Shown here piece by piece: positions 22,624-33,103 of a stretch of DNA of 64,000 nt; position 1 is the first letter of the stretch; every line of letters starts with the position of its first letter. The position numbers and the translations under genes are program-made. Source of the stretch: Paraconiothyrium sp. Pb-2020 (lineage: Eukaryota > Ascomycota > Dothideomycetes > Pleosporales > Didymosphaeriaceae); contig JAJUBI010000008.1 in NCBI GenBank assembly GCA_022419385.1, positions 992,001 through 1,056,000 on the forward strand, written 5' to 3'. A model generated the notes under the pieces. It did not search any database. It was not told the origin of the DNA and saw only the letters and a program-made list of their open reading frames with translations.

Positions 22624-24007
22624 ATGGAGGCTGCCGCTGCGGTCGTCAGTTTTGTAGGCCTAGCAGCCCCTGTTGCGCAAGGTCTGAAGTTTTTGTATGA
22701 CTTCACAACCGACATGAAGGATTGTCCGAAAGAGATCCGCGAGATGAAAACCGATCTTGAATTGGTAGAAGCTTTGATCACGCAAGTGATTCAGCAGTGC
22801 AATGAGCGCGACGTGCGACTTCGAGAAAGCGCGGACCTGGCACGGGCGATCGGTCACGCCCAGGAAAGCGTCGAAGATCTGAAGAAAGAGCTGACCGCGT
22901 ATGTTGCGGATGGAAAACGCAAGCGATTCAGGTTTGCAGCCAAAATCAGCCAAACGCAGAGGCTCAGAGCAAGCTTGGATAGGACAAGGACCATCATGTT
23001 AGATTTCAAAAACCAGCTGCAAAGGTAAGCTATCCTTTGGTTACTCTTGAACAGTCGCTGACATCTGATAGTGACCTGCTATATGACATCCGCGACACAA
23101 GTCAAAAGGTTCTCAGATCTGTCGAGAAGACAAACCAAAATCTGGAAACATATGACAAAAGCTTCCATAAAGTTGCGCAACAAACCGAGATACAAGCAAA
23201 AACCACGAATGCATCCATGGATAGAATCGAGAGTTCGGTCCAAGTAACAAGTGACACCTCAGCTGAGGGCCTGACAGACATCAAGATCGTGGCGAAGAAA
23301 CTCGAGCACATTACAGACTTATTGACGGAAACAAGATTATCGCCTTCATCGAGCTCGATACCATCAACGCCTTCATTATCGCGCGAGGTTAGTGATGTCT
23401 CCGCCATTAGCTCATCCCAGGAGACAACCGCCAGCAGCTTTCCGAGCTCTCCAAGCATTTCGCGGTCAATCTCGAAAAATCCTCGAAACATCAATGGCCT
23501 TCCAGAACACCCCCTTCTACAATTCAACGACAATCAGGTAGGAACTAGTGGCCATGCATTAATACCCGTCTAACGTAGCTGCAGTTTCACTTCTTGATCG
23601 CGCTCATCTTTATACAACGCACTAGCAAACATAATCTTGCTTGCCAACGCGCCTCAGAGTGTCTAGCAGCATATCCAACACCAGAATCACTTTCAAAAGC
23701 ATCGCCTGAAGCTCTCGGTCAATACTTCGGTGGGATAGGTCTGCACAAACTCAAGCCACCCCAGTTGATCAAGTTAGCTCAAGCATATGTCAAAGATCCA
23801 CCGAAAGAGGGTAGGTTGCGTTCGAAAGCTAGGTGTCCTGACTCCGAGGTTACGCATTTACCGCAGATCGGGCCGCAGTCAGTCAATGCTTGGCTGGTAT
23901 ATTGCTGTGAAAGAACGGACATCGTGACTGAGGATAAGACGTTGTTGGAATACATGGAACATCTGAAAAAAGGAGCGAGCGCAAGTGTTCATTCGCGGCC
24001 ATATTGA
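22624..24007 (+). CDS. STAND/NLR-type N-terminal domain fused to an MBD4-like HhH DNA glycosylase domain
   Basis: Exons join(22624..23024, 23072..23537, 23585..24007), 429 aa. Residues 1-134 match the helical N-terminal domain found before NACHT/NB-ARC in fungal STAND proteins (SesA/'Fungal_N' type): AAAAVVSFVGLAAPVAQGLK, LYDFTTDMKDCPKEIREM, DLELVEALI. A coiled-coil stretch follows, then a Ser/Pro/Thr-rich linker (about 240-280). Residues 290-420 look like the MBD4 glycosylase fold: FLIALIFIQRTS at 292-303, FGGIGLHKLKPPQLIKLA, helix-hairpin-helix HLPQIGPQSVNAW at 380-392, and TEDKTLLEYMEHL with the candidate catalytic Asp at 406. Both introns are 47 bp; intron 2 (GTAGGA donor, GTCTAACG branch, CTGCAG acceptor) keeps the frame. 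If it is retained, translation stops at 23573 after 300 aa. No nucleotide-binding or repeat domain is present. The individual domains are more certain than the fusion. Confidence 0.72.
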
Positions 24008-26608
24008 TTGGATGTAGTGAACTTTCCCAAGATTCCAAAAAGGTCTCCCTAGGTAGGGACGACGGTTGCTCAAGGTCGAATTTGATACGGGCAACGTATG
24101 TCTCGCAATTTGCATTGTGCCACACCATCTCCGTTTGACACCATCGAAAATACATTCGCTGATTGGTGCCAGCTCCAGAAGTGACCGACCCTAAAATGGA
24201 CGAAGAAGAGGCAACCGAAGAAGATCATAGGTGGTATGGGAGTTGAGACGCGGTGTTGATCGATGGGTGCGGCAGCCATTTGACTTAAGTAAGCCTGACA
24301 GTTTAGCCCGGGATGACTCGCGATAGGATGCGGATGATGAGTTAGAATGTGAGAGTTTATGATCGTATCTCATAGAGCCAGTTCAGGATCGACGTTTCAT
24401 TTTGATAGGGTCTAAATAATAAGTTAATGTATGCATCGCATCGCAAGCATCTACCTAGGTATGTCTGGAGTCAGGTGATTGTTCACAGATGTCCCGGCCG
24501 ACATGTGGACAGTTCTGACGTTGACGCCAACATGAGCAGCGCCCCAGCTTTGCAGACATTGCTCAAGAGTGGCAGATCCACCACACTAACCCTTGGCAAT
24601 ATAGCACCCGAAGCTCTTGCAATCATGATGACAGATGGCCGCTCGTCCTTTTCCGAATCGTCGGAAGTTCAGTGCGGATGAGTTTGGTGTACTTAGGAGC
24701 TTTATGCAGCCCGCATTTAGATTCGTGGCTCGTCAACAAGTAGGCATTCGGCCAGTACGTAGCGTAGCTATGTCGGCAGGCGAATAGGTTCCCTATGGGA
24801 GACTCATTATGCATGGCGAGTGGCTAGCGACACTGATGTTAATGCATCCCTCCCTTCCTCGATACGCTTGTCACAAAAACGCTTGCGATGGTTGTTGGCA
24901 TCGGCGAAGGTCCCAAACCATTTCGCGCAGCCACGATCACTGTTTGGGTGGAACCTAGCGGCAAGTGAATGCTACCTTCACCAAGGTAATATTATCGTAC
25001 TATGAAGGTAGCCGACCAAGTTTAGCGCGCCTTGGCGTCGCCCGTCCCTTCCTGTTATATCGCCAGGTGCGCCCGTCTCCTCTACTCCAGCTTTCAATCT
25101 CCGCCTGTCCAGGCGGCTGGCCGCTGGCCACGCCACTTCCCATCGCCTACCGTATGATCCATCTAGTATGGTGCCGCTATTCGGTTGCGCGCGATGCGCT
25201 CACCACGTCAAGAAATGGTGCCTTTACGGTCCAGCCAATAGCCCACTAAGCGGCACTTAAACCAGTATCCCACAAAACTTAACAACAACTCTCTAATCAT
25301 TTGATCGGGGGACAAGCCACGGGCACGTTAAACAATGCTACTGTACCTATGGTAGCTACGAATTTTGTGTCCTGGGTATTCTTGTCACTCAAACAGCGAA
25401 GCTGATTGAGCCCGATCACCCAACCTTTCTCTCCACTCCTTTACTGGATGCGCTACGCACACAAGTAGCGATCCGCGATGCATCAACCCGTGCTTTCCGG
25501 ACACTCTCGTGTACAGTATCAGACGAAGCAAACCTGTTGGATCTCGCGCTTGCCAACTATCGAAGAGTGTCATCGCGCCTACCTCAAACAGCAGACTAGC
25601 GGAATCACATCCTCGCGCGTGCCCTAGACATCAAGAAGCAGCTGGAGCCGTCCTCGAGACGTGGCCTCTGCTGCCTTAATATCTTTCGCTTCTCACGACT
25701 GGCGACGCCGGTACCTTCGCCCGCTCGAGTCATTCCTTTCGTTGTCTTCTCCCGCCGCCTGTCTAGCTGCCCGCCTCTATATGCTGACATGGCATGAAGA
25801 GAAATGCAGCCGCCATAAGCTGCTTCAAGCCTCGAAGATTCTTCCGATTGTACTGCTGCCGCAACCTGACGAGGTTCATAAGTATCCGCTATTGATTCAG
25901 TTGCTCGTTCATCCAGCACAATACCAAACGAATGGTACGACGAATGGTATGACCACAGCCAGATGCAAGCCAACCACAGAAAGAGACAGAGAACCGACAT
26001 ACCCCAGAATAGCGACAACGACACAGTGGACAAGATACACAGCGAAGGCTTACCTTTAGTTTCCGCGGGAGTTGCTGGATACGGTTTCTGCCCAAATAGC
26101 AATCGATCCTGTGCCAGGTGGTTCCGGATGCCTTGTTGTTCTTGACAACTCACACCGCAAGAAGGCCGCCACAAACTAGTCTGCCACCATTGGCTTCACC
26201 AAGTCCCCGCATCGTAGGGGTCCTCCCCTTGCCATCGACTGTTGAATCTATTGACAAGATTGCCTTGCAGCGAGCGCGTAACACTCTGACATCTCTTGAA
26301 TCTCGTCAGAGGATGCTTGACCATGTTGTCGAGAAACACAACGGCAACCTTCGGGCGAAGCCTAAGAAGTGTGAGGATATATTCATACACATCCCGCCGT
26401 TCCTGCAATTGCCGTCGTCCCTGCCGCTCAAGCAGTCATCATCGCTGAACACCTCAAGATGAACATGGTAAGTACGCTACAAATCTGACCTGAGATGAGT
26501 CTAATGCCACGCAGTGAGCGTAAATGCTGCTTGTCGCTAAAATTGACCATCTCTCTACTTGGATGTTGTGTCTGTGCTGTTCAAGCATGATAAACTTATT
26601 GACACATC
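24008..26608. other. 2.6-kb gene-poor stretch
   Basis: No ORF has a recognisable product. A minus frame at 25605..26174 encodes a hydrophobic run (about 30 residues) but the rest is Arg/Ser-rich and unlike a protein family I know. Around 26400-26470 the plus strand reads AVVPAAQAVIIAEHLKMNM just before a GTAAGT, which might be an exon fragment; nothing joins it convincingly. Confidence 0.4.
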
Positions 26609-27989
26609 TTAAGCCCCCGGCGGCGGCGGACTCGTTCCTTTCCCTTCTGCCATCCTCGCAATCTGTCCCGCGTAATACAGCACATCGACGCCCGCCCCCA
26701 CGATCTTGGGTCCCAAATTCCTCACAAACCAGTTGCCTCTCACAAATCTCAAGTCACACCTTGCATCCTCATCCTTCATATCCTCGTTCAACAGCACCTC
26801 TTTCGCCAACCTCGGCCATATAGCACTCGGCCTCCCCAGCCCGATAAGATCACAAGCCCCCGAGTCGAGCGCCGCCTGCATACCCTTTCTACTGCGGAAC
26901 CCTCCCGTCACCATGAGCAGGACGTTAGGATAATGCGAGCGCACGGAGCGCGCGTAGTCGAGGAAGAACGCTTCACGGTGGATAGTACGCTCTGACTTGA
27001 CCGATGGAGCATCACCAGCTGACATGCGCATATTCTCGATCGTCCCGCCGCTAATCTCGAGGAAATCGATGCCTTCCGCCACAATCAGGCCGACCTGTTC
27101 TAGCGACTCGCCAAGGCTTTCGTGTCCACCTATATCCGCGCTGTTGAGCTTGACACCGATGCAGAAGGTAGGTGGGACGGCGGCGCGGATGGCGCGGATG
27201 ACTTCTATCACTATGCGCGCGCGATTGGAAGGCGTGCCGCCGTAGGAATCGGTTCGGGTATTGGTCTTGGATGAGAGGAATTGCGTTAGAAGAAAGCCAT
27301 GGGCTGCATGTATCTGGACTCCTATGAACCCGCATTCGTGGCATAGCTTTGCGGCTGCGGCAAACTGCTGGACTGCTTCGTGGATTTCTTCTACGGTCAT
27401 GGCACGAGGCGTGCCAAATAACAGCTTGCTCAACACATAGTCGGACACGCCATTGCCTAGGATAACAGGAACCGCAGAAGGTGCAACGGCCTTTGCAAAG
27501 AAAGAACGATTCCCGCAGCCAGCTGGGGACTGACGGCCCGGATGCACGAGCTGGACGAGGGCTGGTGTATCGTTCTGACGTGCGGCGAGGGCCCAGCGTT
27601 CCCACTTGTCTTTGGTGGCGGCCGAGGGCGAGGGCTTACAATTGATGTTGTTGGGGTGGCCCATGTAAATTGTTGAGACCTCCATTTCGCCTGTGAGAGG
27701 TGTAAGGGAAAGATGAATTCCGAGAGAGGGATCAGTAAAAAGCATACCTGTGATTACAGCTCCCCAGCCTCCGCTGCTCCAGGTGTCGTACAAGGTTATG
27801 TATTTGTCGCTTGGGTCATTGTCTTTGTCTGCTAAAGATTCTGCCATTGCCGCCTGTAGTTGGGGATTAGGAGGTTATCCATATGTTTGGAATGCTAATC
27901 CGTACCTTGACAAGGCGATTTGGAAAGACCACTCCGCTCGGTGTCTTGAGAGGGGTATGTAGCTGTACATGCGTAGTTGCTGTGGACAT
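26609..27989 (-). CDS. Old Yellow Enzyme-type NADH:flavin oxidoreductase
   Basis: FMN-dependent ene-reductase fold (TIM barrel). Exons join complement(26609..27690, 27748..27853, 27906..27989), 423 aa. The first exon starts at a strong CACCATG (27989) and encodes LHTPLKTPSGVVFPNRLVK, the canonical OYE N-terminus, continued by AAMAESLAD in exon 2. Later blocks are the strand PALVQLVHPGRQSP, GVQIHAAHGFLLTQFLS followed by TRTDSYGG (substrate and FMN site), and ILVTGGFRS-like VTGGFRSRKGMQAAL and CDLIGLGRP near the C-terminus. Intron 27691..27747 is 57 bp, in frame and stop-free, so an unspliced product would carry 19 extra residues (MLFTDPSLGIHL...) after VITG. The other intron is 52 bp. The natural substrate is unknown. 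Confidence 0.93.
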
Positions 27990-28716
27990 GGTGGCTGGTC
28001 GGCAAGTAATGATTGACAGAATGAGATCGGGTCTGTTCGAGTGTGATAATGTGCAGTTCGGATCAGAATTTGTTTATTTATCAATTGCTTGGAATATACA
28101 TGCAACTGTATACGTCCTCTGGACCGCCCTTCAGCAAGCTTCAACAATGATATTCCCCCAGATGCTACACTAATGCCTTGCATGGAGAAAGGTCGGCGGA
28201 GCTCCACCGCGCGGTGTATCAGCCACAGATAACAGCGGAGAGTATGAGCTAGGCCACATAGCCTACTGGAGGAGACTCCCCTAGTATGTCTGTCTGATAA
28301 GGTTGACTTCGAAACTACTTCGCGAAGGAATGCTTCTAATCTGCTCGCTCGGATGTGTTTGTACACCCTTGCCGCTTACTTCTTTCACAAACCACCCATA
28401 TATGACGAGTAATATGTCTGACATGGGAAAGGGGGAGTACACGCGTAAGGCGCGCAATCCCAATCTAGCACGTCGCGCGGTGGAGTTCCGCCGCCCCCAC
28501 AGGCAGCACACCACTCAAATCGTTGGCGGCATCCGCTCCAGCGCCCTTCTCTCCGGTCTTCGCAAAATGAGTCAAAGGGAGCGGAGTGAAATATGTAAGC
28601 AGCTTGAATGTGTCTAACGCAAGTTCGTGACGAGATGTACGAACGCACTGATGAAGAAGCTATCAAGTGCTCTATTATTAAATGTCGGAAGCGGGGATAT
28701 CGTATCGCCATGGCAA
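27990..28716. other. Intergenic, OYE promoter
   Basis: These 727 bp hold the OYE gene's upstream region and the 3' flank of the DUF4246 gene. No gene is supported. Confidence 0.5.
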
Positions 28717-30638
28717 TCAATGTTCGCAGAAGCTGAACGACTCCTGCTGGATTCGCTCCTCATGATCCGCGACAAACATCCTTCGCTCGTCCATCAACTC
28801 CACCCTTTTCTTCTTCGCTTCCTCGAGACTTATCGGAAAATCACCAGCGCTATCCGTTACCCATTCCTGCAATTCTGCTGGCAACTTGTTCACCCGGTCA
28901 AGGTCATGGACCATCTCCTTCCACCACTCTTTCTGCTGTGGGGGCACGTTGGCTGTTGATGGGATCCTAGTGTACGGATCGACCAAAAACAGTGCGACTA
29001 TCTTGCGATGTCCAGGTTTCGTCTTGTCCGCCAGAGAGAAGGGGCTTACGCGATGCTGGAGGACGTTCGGGAAGGTGAGAAGGCGTCCCTCGCGAGTGAG
29101 CACAGAACCTAGTTCTTGAACTGCTGGGCCGTCGTTCTCGACATCGTAGAGGCGTTCGAAGTGCGTGTGGTCACTTTGTTCGTATGGTTTGTCCCCGAGC
29201 CACTCACTACTTGTTGCCTCACGGAAAGCTAGGTACGAATCGGTAATGTTATTACTGTCGTAGTAGTACAGGGCCGAAGCGCAGATGTGCTCGTTGAGCT
29301 GCCCTTCTATATGCCAGGCTCCGCCGTCGTAGGACGGCTTCTCGGGAGTGAGATGAATGCTGGCCAGCTTGATAATAATCTGCAGACCGTGAGTTGCGAA
29401 TCGCTGGCGGAGATTGACGGAATTTTTCCTCAGTCTCGTAAAGCTATCACCATTTCTACGAGTCGAAAAGGGTCCTGGCTCGGGAGGGACGAGTGTGCGG
29501 TTTTCTTCTCTCCATTCGTTATCGAGTTCCCAGGTGTCATCGTCGTCGGAGTCCTCGTCCTCGCCTCGTGGGCGCTCTCCCTCCGGCTCGATCCAGGGGA
29601 TCTCGTTGAGGTCTATACGCGGCTTTTCTGGGGAGGTCTCCGCCCATTCTAGCGTCGCATCCCACATGGGAATCGTCTTACTGATCACTCGCTCCAATAC
29701 CTCGTACAGTTGTTTATGCTTCTTAGGCTGTAGGTTGTTGATGTAGCTGGTGATCTTGACACCGTTGTCATCTGCGAATGCAACCTCGCATGGCAGCCAC
29801 TGGAACTTGGTAGAGTAGAAGTGCTGATTTTGAAAACTTCTCCAGGACGATAATCCAGCCCAAGACGACACAACCGTTGCAGCCTGCTCAGGTACTGGCA
29901 TGATGCCACCTTTTCCAATCCATTGCTCGCAATCGTCTAGCGACATGGTCCCGCCCTTTCCTTCCCAGTGGCCAGCACTGTCGCTAATTACGTCTCCGTA
30001 TTGGGGCTTAAGCACCCTGGAGAGGCCATAAATCAGTGGGAACAGGGACGGATGCACCAGATCAAGAACCTTTTCATCAGAGTCAGGGTGCCAGTCCTTC
30101 GCGCTCTCTGGTACATCTTCGAGAGGGAACACTGCCGCCCGAATACTTTCCTTGAGCTCAGTAGGGATGATGTTGTCGGACTTGAATACAGTGGCAGTCG
30201 CATCTAGCGCTGGAATGAAACCGAGCTCTTTCTCCATTTTCGCATAGTCTCGCATTTCCGCAAGGCACTGAATGATGAGCTGAGCTTCGAGAGGTTGAGC
30301 AGGTCACTCACATAGTCCCACATTTTCTCGCTAAATTGCTTCTCGGGAGGCTCATTTTTGAAGATGTCGATCGCCTCCTTCTTCCACTTTGCCACGATCT
30401 CTTCGTCGAAAAGTTTCCGAGTCCACTCAGGCTTGTCGGTAAGCCGATCCATAACGGTCATCATGTTGCGCTCACGCAGCATCAGAGGAGTCCCTGACCA
30501 GTCCGATATTGCATTCGGAAAGCGCGAACGATCCTGGTTATTCCAGCTAGCCCAAGAATGGTCGGAGATGCTGTTAAGCGGCTTGGTCAAGCCGAGCAAA
30601 AGAACGCCATTGGGGTTCGTGGTCTCGACTGTAGCCAT
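28717..30638 (-). CDS. DUF4246 protein, likely Fe(II)/2-oxoglutarate-type fold
   Basis: Exons join complement(28717..30267, 30312..30638), 625 aa. It matches the fungal DUF4246 family: an N-terminal block with DKPEWTRKLFDEEIVAKWK, MRDYAKMEKELGFIPALDA after the intron, the conserved KFQWLPCEVAF and the C-terminal half with GGAWHIEGQLNEHICASALYYYDS, HTHFERLYD and FPNVLQHRVSPF followed by GHRKIVALFLVDP. His residues in HTHFE and LQHRV are candidate metal ligands of a double-stranded beta-helix; that is inference. The intron is 44 bp; a nearer AG exists but would leave only 32 bp. The gene is divergent from the IQM-like gene across 692 bp. Function is unknown. Confidence 0.88.
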
Positions 30639-31330
30639 GATGCCTCCAGGGTTAGGTTCGGTTGTACCTTGTGCAGTTGCAGTCTGTGGTCAGGATCGAA
30701 GACCACGTTGTAACTCCGCCTGCGCTAGGAGAAGCGAAGAGACGGCAGGTAGTACGAGAATTAAGGAAGTAGAGGAAGGACAATGAGTTGGAACGAACCT
30801 GTGGAAGTATGGCATCGCGCGGTTTATAGCTCAAGACTCGCTAGGCGACAATGTGCAATTGACGAATGAGGAGGCAGCGTGGCGTTCAATTCAGGCAGCG
30901 AAGTGGGGCTGCAGTCTCGAATCATCGAGGGCAGAAGAAAGAACAGGCAACCGCAAGTCACTTAGAAAAATGCGTATTGCGATATCAAGCAGTGCTGGCG
31001 GCACCTGCCTACCGAGATTCGCGCCAGCTGCCTGATCAGATATGTGCATGTGGAGCGAACTCGGATGATGCGGGCGTTGTGCCGTCATACGTGACTTCGA
31101 GCTACCAGCGGTGTTACAATTGTCGATGGGCACCCGACGTTTTTCAATGCGATCGTGAACGTAACGTGTGGCTCGCCATGGTGTTGAGGAGGGATGTGGC
31201 TGGTGCCGTCGTTCCGTGTGCTACGGCTCACTGCAGGGGTCTTGCAGCTTAAGCCCCGCCGTTGCATGCCGCAGGCCATATTAAAGGCGCCCGCTGGAGC
31301 TGCAGGGGATGCAATACCGCTTCCCTTCAC
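30639..31330. promoter_or_regulatory. Shared upstream region of DUF4246 and IQM-like genes
   Basis: These 692 bp lie between divergent starts. No ORF is supported. Confidence 0.45.
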
Positions 31331-33103
31331 ATGTCGAACCTCGAAGCTGGTGAGCAGCAAAGCTCACGCAAAGCGCAGTCACCGGTGGAAAATGGCGACA
31401 GCAGCAAAGAGCAACAGCACGCTGCGGCGCTCATTCAGAAAAACTACCGCGGATACCGGGAGCGGCGACAATTGCAGGGAATGGGGCTGGACGCCAGTTC
31501 ACGTTGGTCCGAAGTATGCTCGAGCTTCATTCATGCGGCGTAGACTGACTTGGGTAGGCCTTGAAAGAGGGTTTGTTTCCACCGCTGTCCCCATATCGAA
31601 CCCTGGAGCTAACGACCGTTACTAGCGAAATGGAGAAACGCAACGAAACCGATCCCCCGTTCTGAACGACCCACGCGCGACACGTTAACTACCCCAGAAC
31701 AACGTTCAAGAGCAGCATCCGACGCTGCTCGCCAGAACTGGAAGCGCGTGGGCGAAATCGCAAGACGAGCAGGCGGGGACGACCCAGTCGATGAGATCGA
31801 AGACGACGATGACCAGCGCACGAAGGCACAGCAAAAGGCCGAGCGGGAGAAGACGGCGAAGATGATGGACCTGCAGTACTTCCTTGAGATGGTTGATCAG
31901 AAACATCGCTATGGGTCCAACCTGAGAGCATACCATGAGCAGTGGAAGAAGTCTGAGACGAACGAGAACTTCTTCTACTGGCTCGACTATGGCAACGGCA
32001 AGGACTTCGAACTTCCGACAGTATCGCGGGAGCGACTCGAAAAGGAGCAAGTACGTTATCTATCCAGGGAAGAGCGGTTGCAGTACCTGGTCAAGGTTGA
32101 CAACGAGGGGCGGCTGTGCTGGGCGAAGAATGGCGAGAGAATCAGTACAACAATGGACTACAAGGATAGTGTCAACGGCATCGTGTCAAAGGACGACAGC
32201 ACGCCTGCTTATGCTCCAGGTGGGAAGCTTGAAAGTGGTCCAACTCGCAGAAGCTCCACAGACTCAACTAGCTCCGATTCTTCTGCAGAACACAGCGATG
32301 TGGAAGGGGAGCATTACGTGAACCACGACTTGAAGCAGTCCAAGGGGTTGGCCAAGATCAAATACGTGTCGGCTGCTACCGTGCTGAATCACTTGTTGAG
32401 AGGCTCCGTCAAGCCAAACTCGTGGATCTTTGTGGCCGACACCCAGTTTCGTCTCTACGTGGGCATCAAGCAGTCGGGCGCCTTTCAGCACAGCTCCTTT
32501 CTACATGGTGCTCGGATCTCGGCCGCAGGTCTGATCAAGATCAAAGATGGGCAACTGCGTCGGCTGTCGCCCCTGTCAGGTCATTATCGACCTCCTACGA
32601 AAAACTTCCGCGCCTTCGTACATTCTCTCCAAGATCACGGCGTTGACATGTCTCATGTCTCCATATCACGGTCTTATGCGGTCTTGGTAGGACTTGAGAT
32701 GTACGTGAAGACACGCAGGAAAGTCAAGCATGGTGTCCAACACGCGCACAATGCCGAAATCAAAGTAATGTGCGTGACGCTGCCGCGGGTGATGTTGATG
32801 AGTGCTGACATGGAATCTAGGCATCCAGAAGAATACGAGAAAAAGATTGAAGAGTCCAAGGACAAGAGCAAGAGCGCTCAGAAGGAGCGACAGCTCATTG
32901 CCGCCCACGATGAGAAGCAGGAGGCGGAGAAGCGAGAAAGGAGCTGGAGACGCAAGATCTGGCACAAGATACGTCACGGTGGTGTCTCTTTGAGGGACGA
33001 CGTGAAAGGGGAGAAGCACAAGAAGTCTCTGAGCAAGTCAGGTCAAGATGTGGAGAGCGGAATCCCGCCCTCTGGAAAGCGTGCGTCGCTTGGCGGTGCC
33101 TGA
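31331..33103 (+). CDS. IQ-motif calmodulin-binding protein, IQM-like
   Basis: Exons join(31331..31513, 31558..31570, 31626..32769, 32821..33103), 540 aa. The IQ motif AALIQKNYRGYRERRQLQG is at residues 32-50. The middle part has the blocks of plant IQM proteins in the same order: FFYWLDYGNGKDFELP, VRYLSREERLQYLV, LCWAKNGERISTT, then SWIFVADTQFRLYVG, GAFQHSSFLHGA, AAGLIKIKDGQL, LSGHYRP and FRAFVHSLQDHGVD. The C-terminus is charged and Lys-rich. Exon 2 is only 13 nt (GCC TTG AAA GAG G); without it WSE would not join to AKWRNATKP in frame. Intron 32770..32820 is 51 bp, stop-free and in frame; splicing gives IKVMHPEEYEKK. Likely a Ca2+/calmodulin-responsive protein; its cellular role is unknown. 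Confidence 0.88.

Noticed and set aside
23813..23868. Possible extra intron in exon 3 of the STAND-N/glycosylase gene (GTAGGT...CCGCAG)
   Set aside because: Removing it would delete SEVTHLP, the start of the helix-hairpin-helix, which matches the family when kept.
25605..26174. 189-codon minus ORF with a hydrophobic run
   Set aside because: The hydrophobic segment is isolated, the rest is Arg/Ser-rich, and no splice partners or family match could be found.
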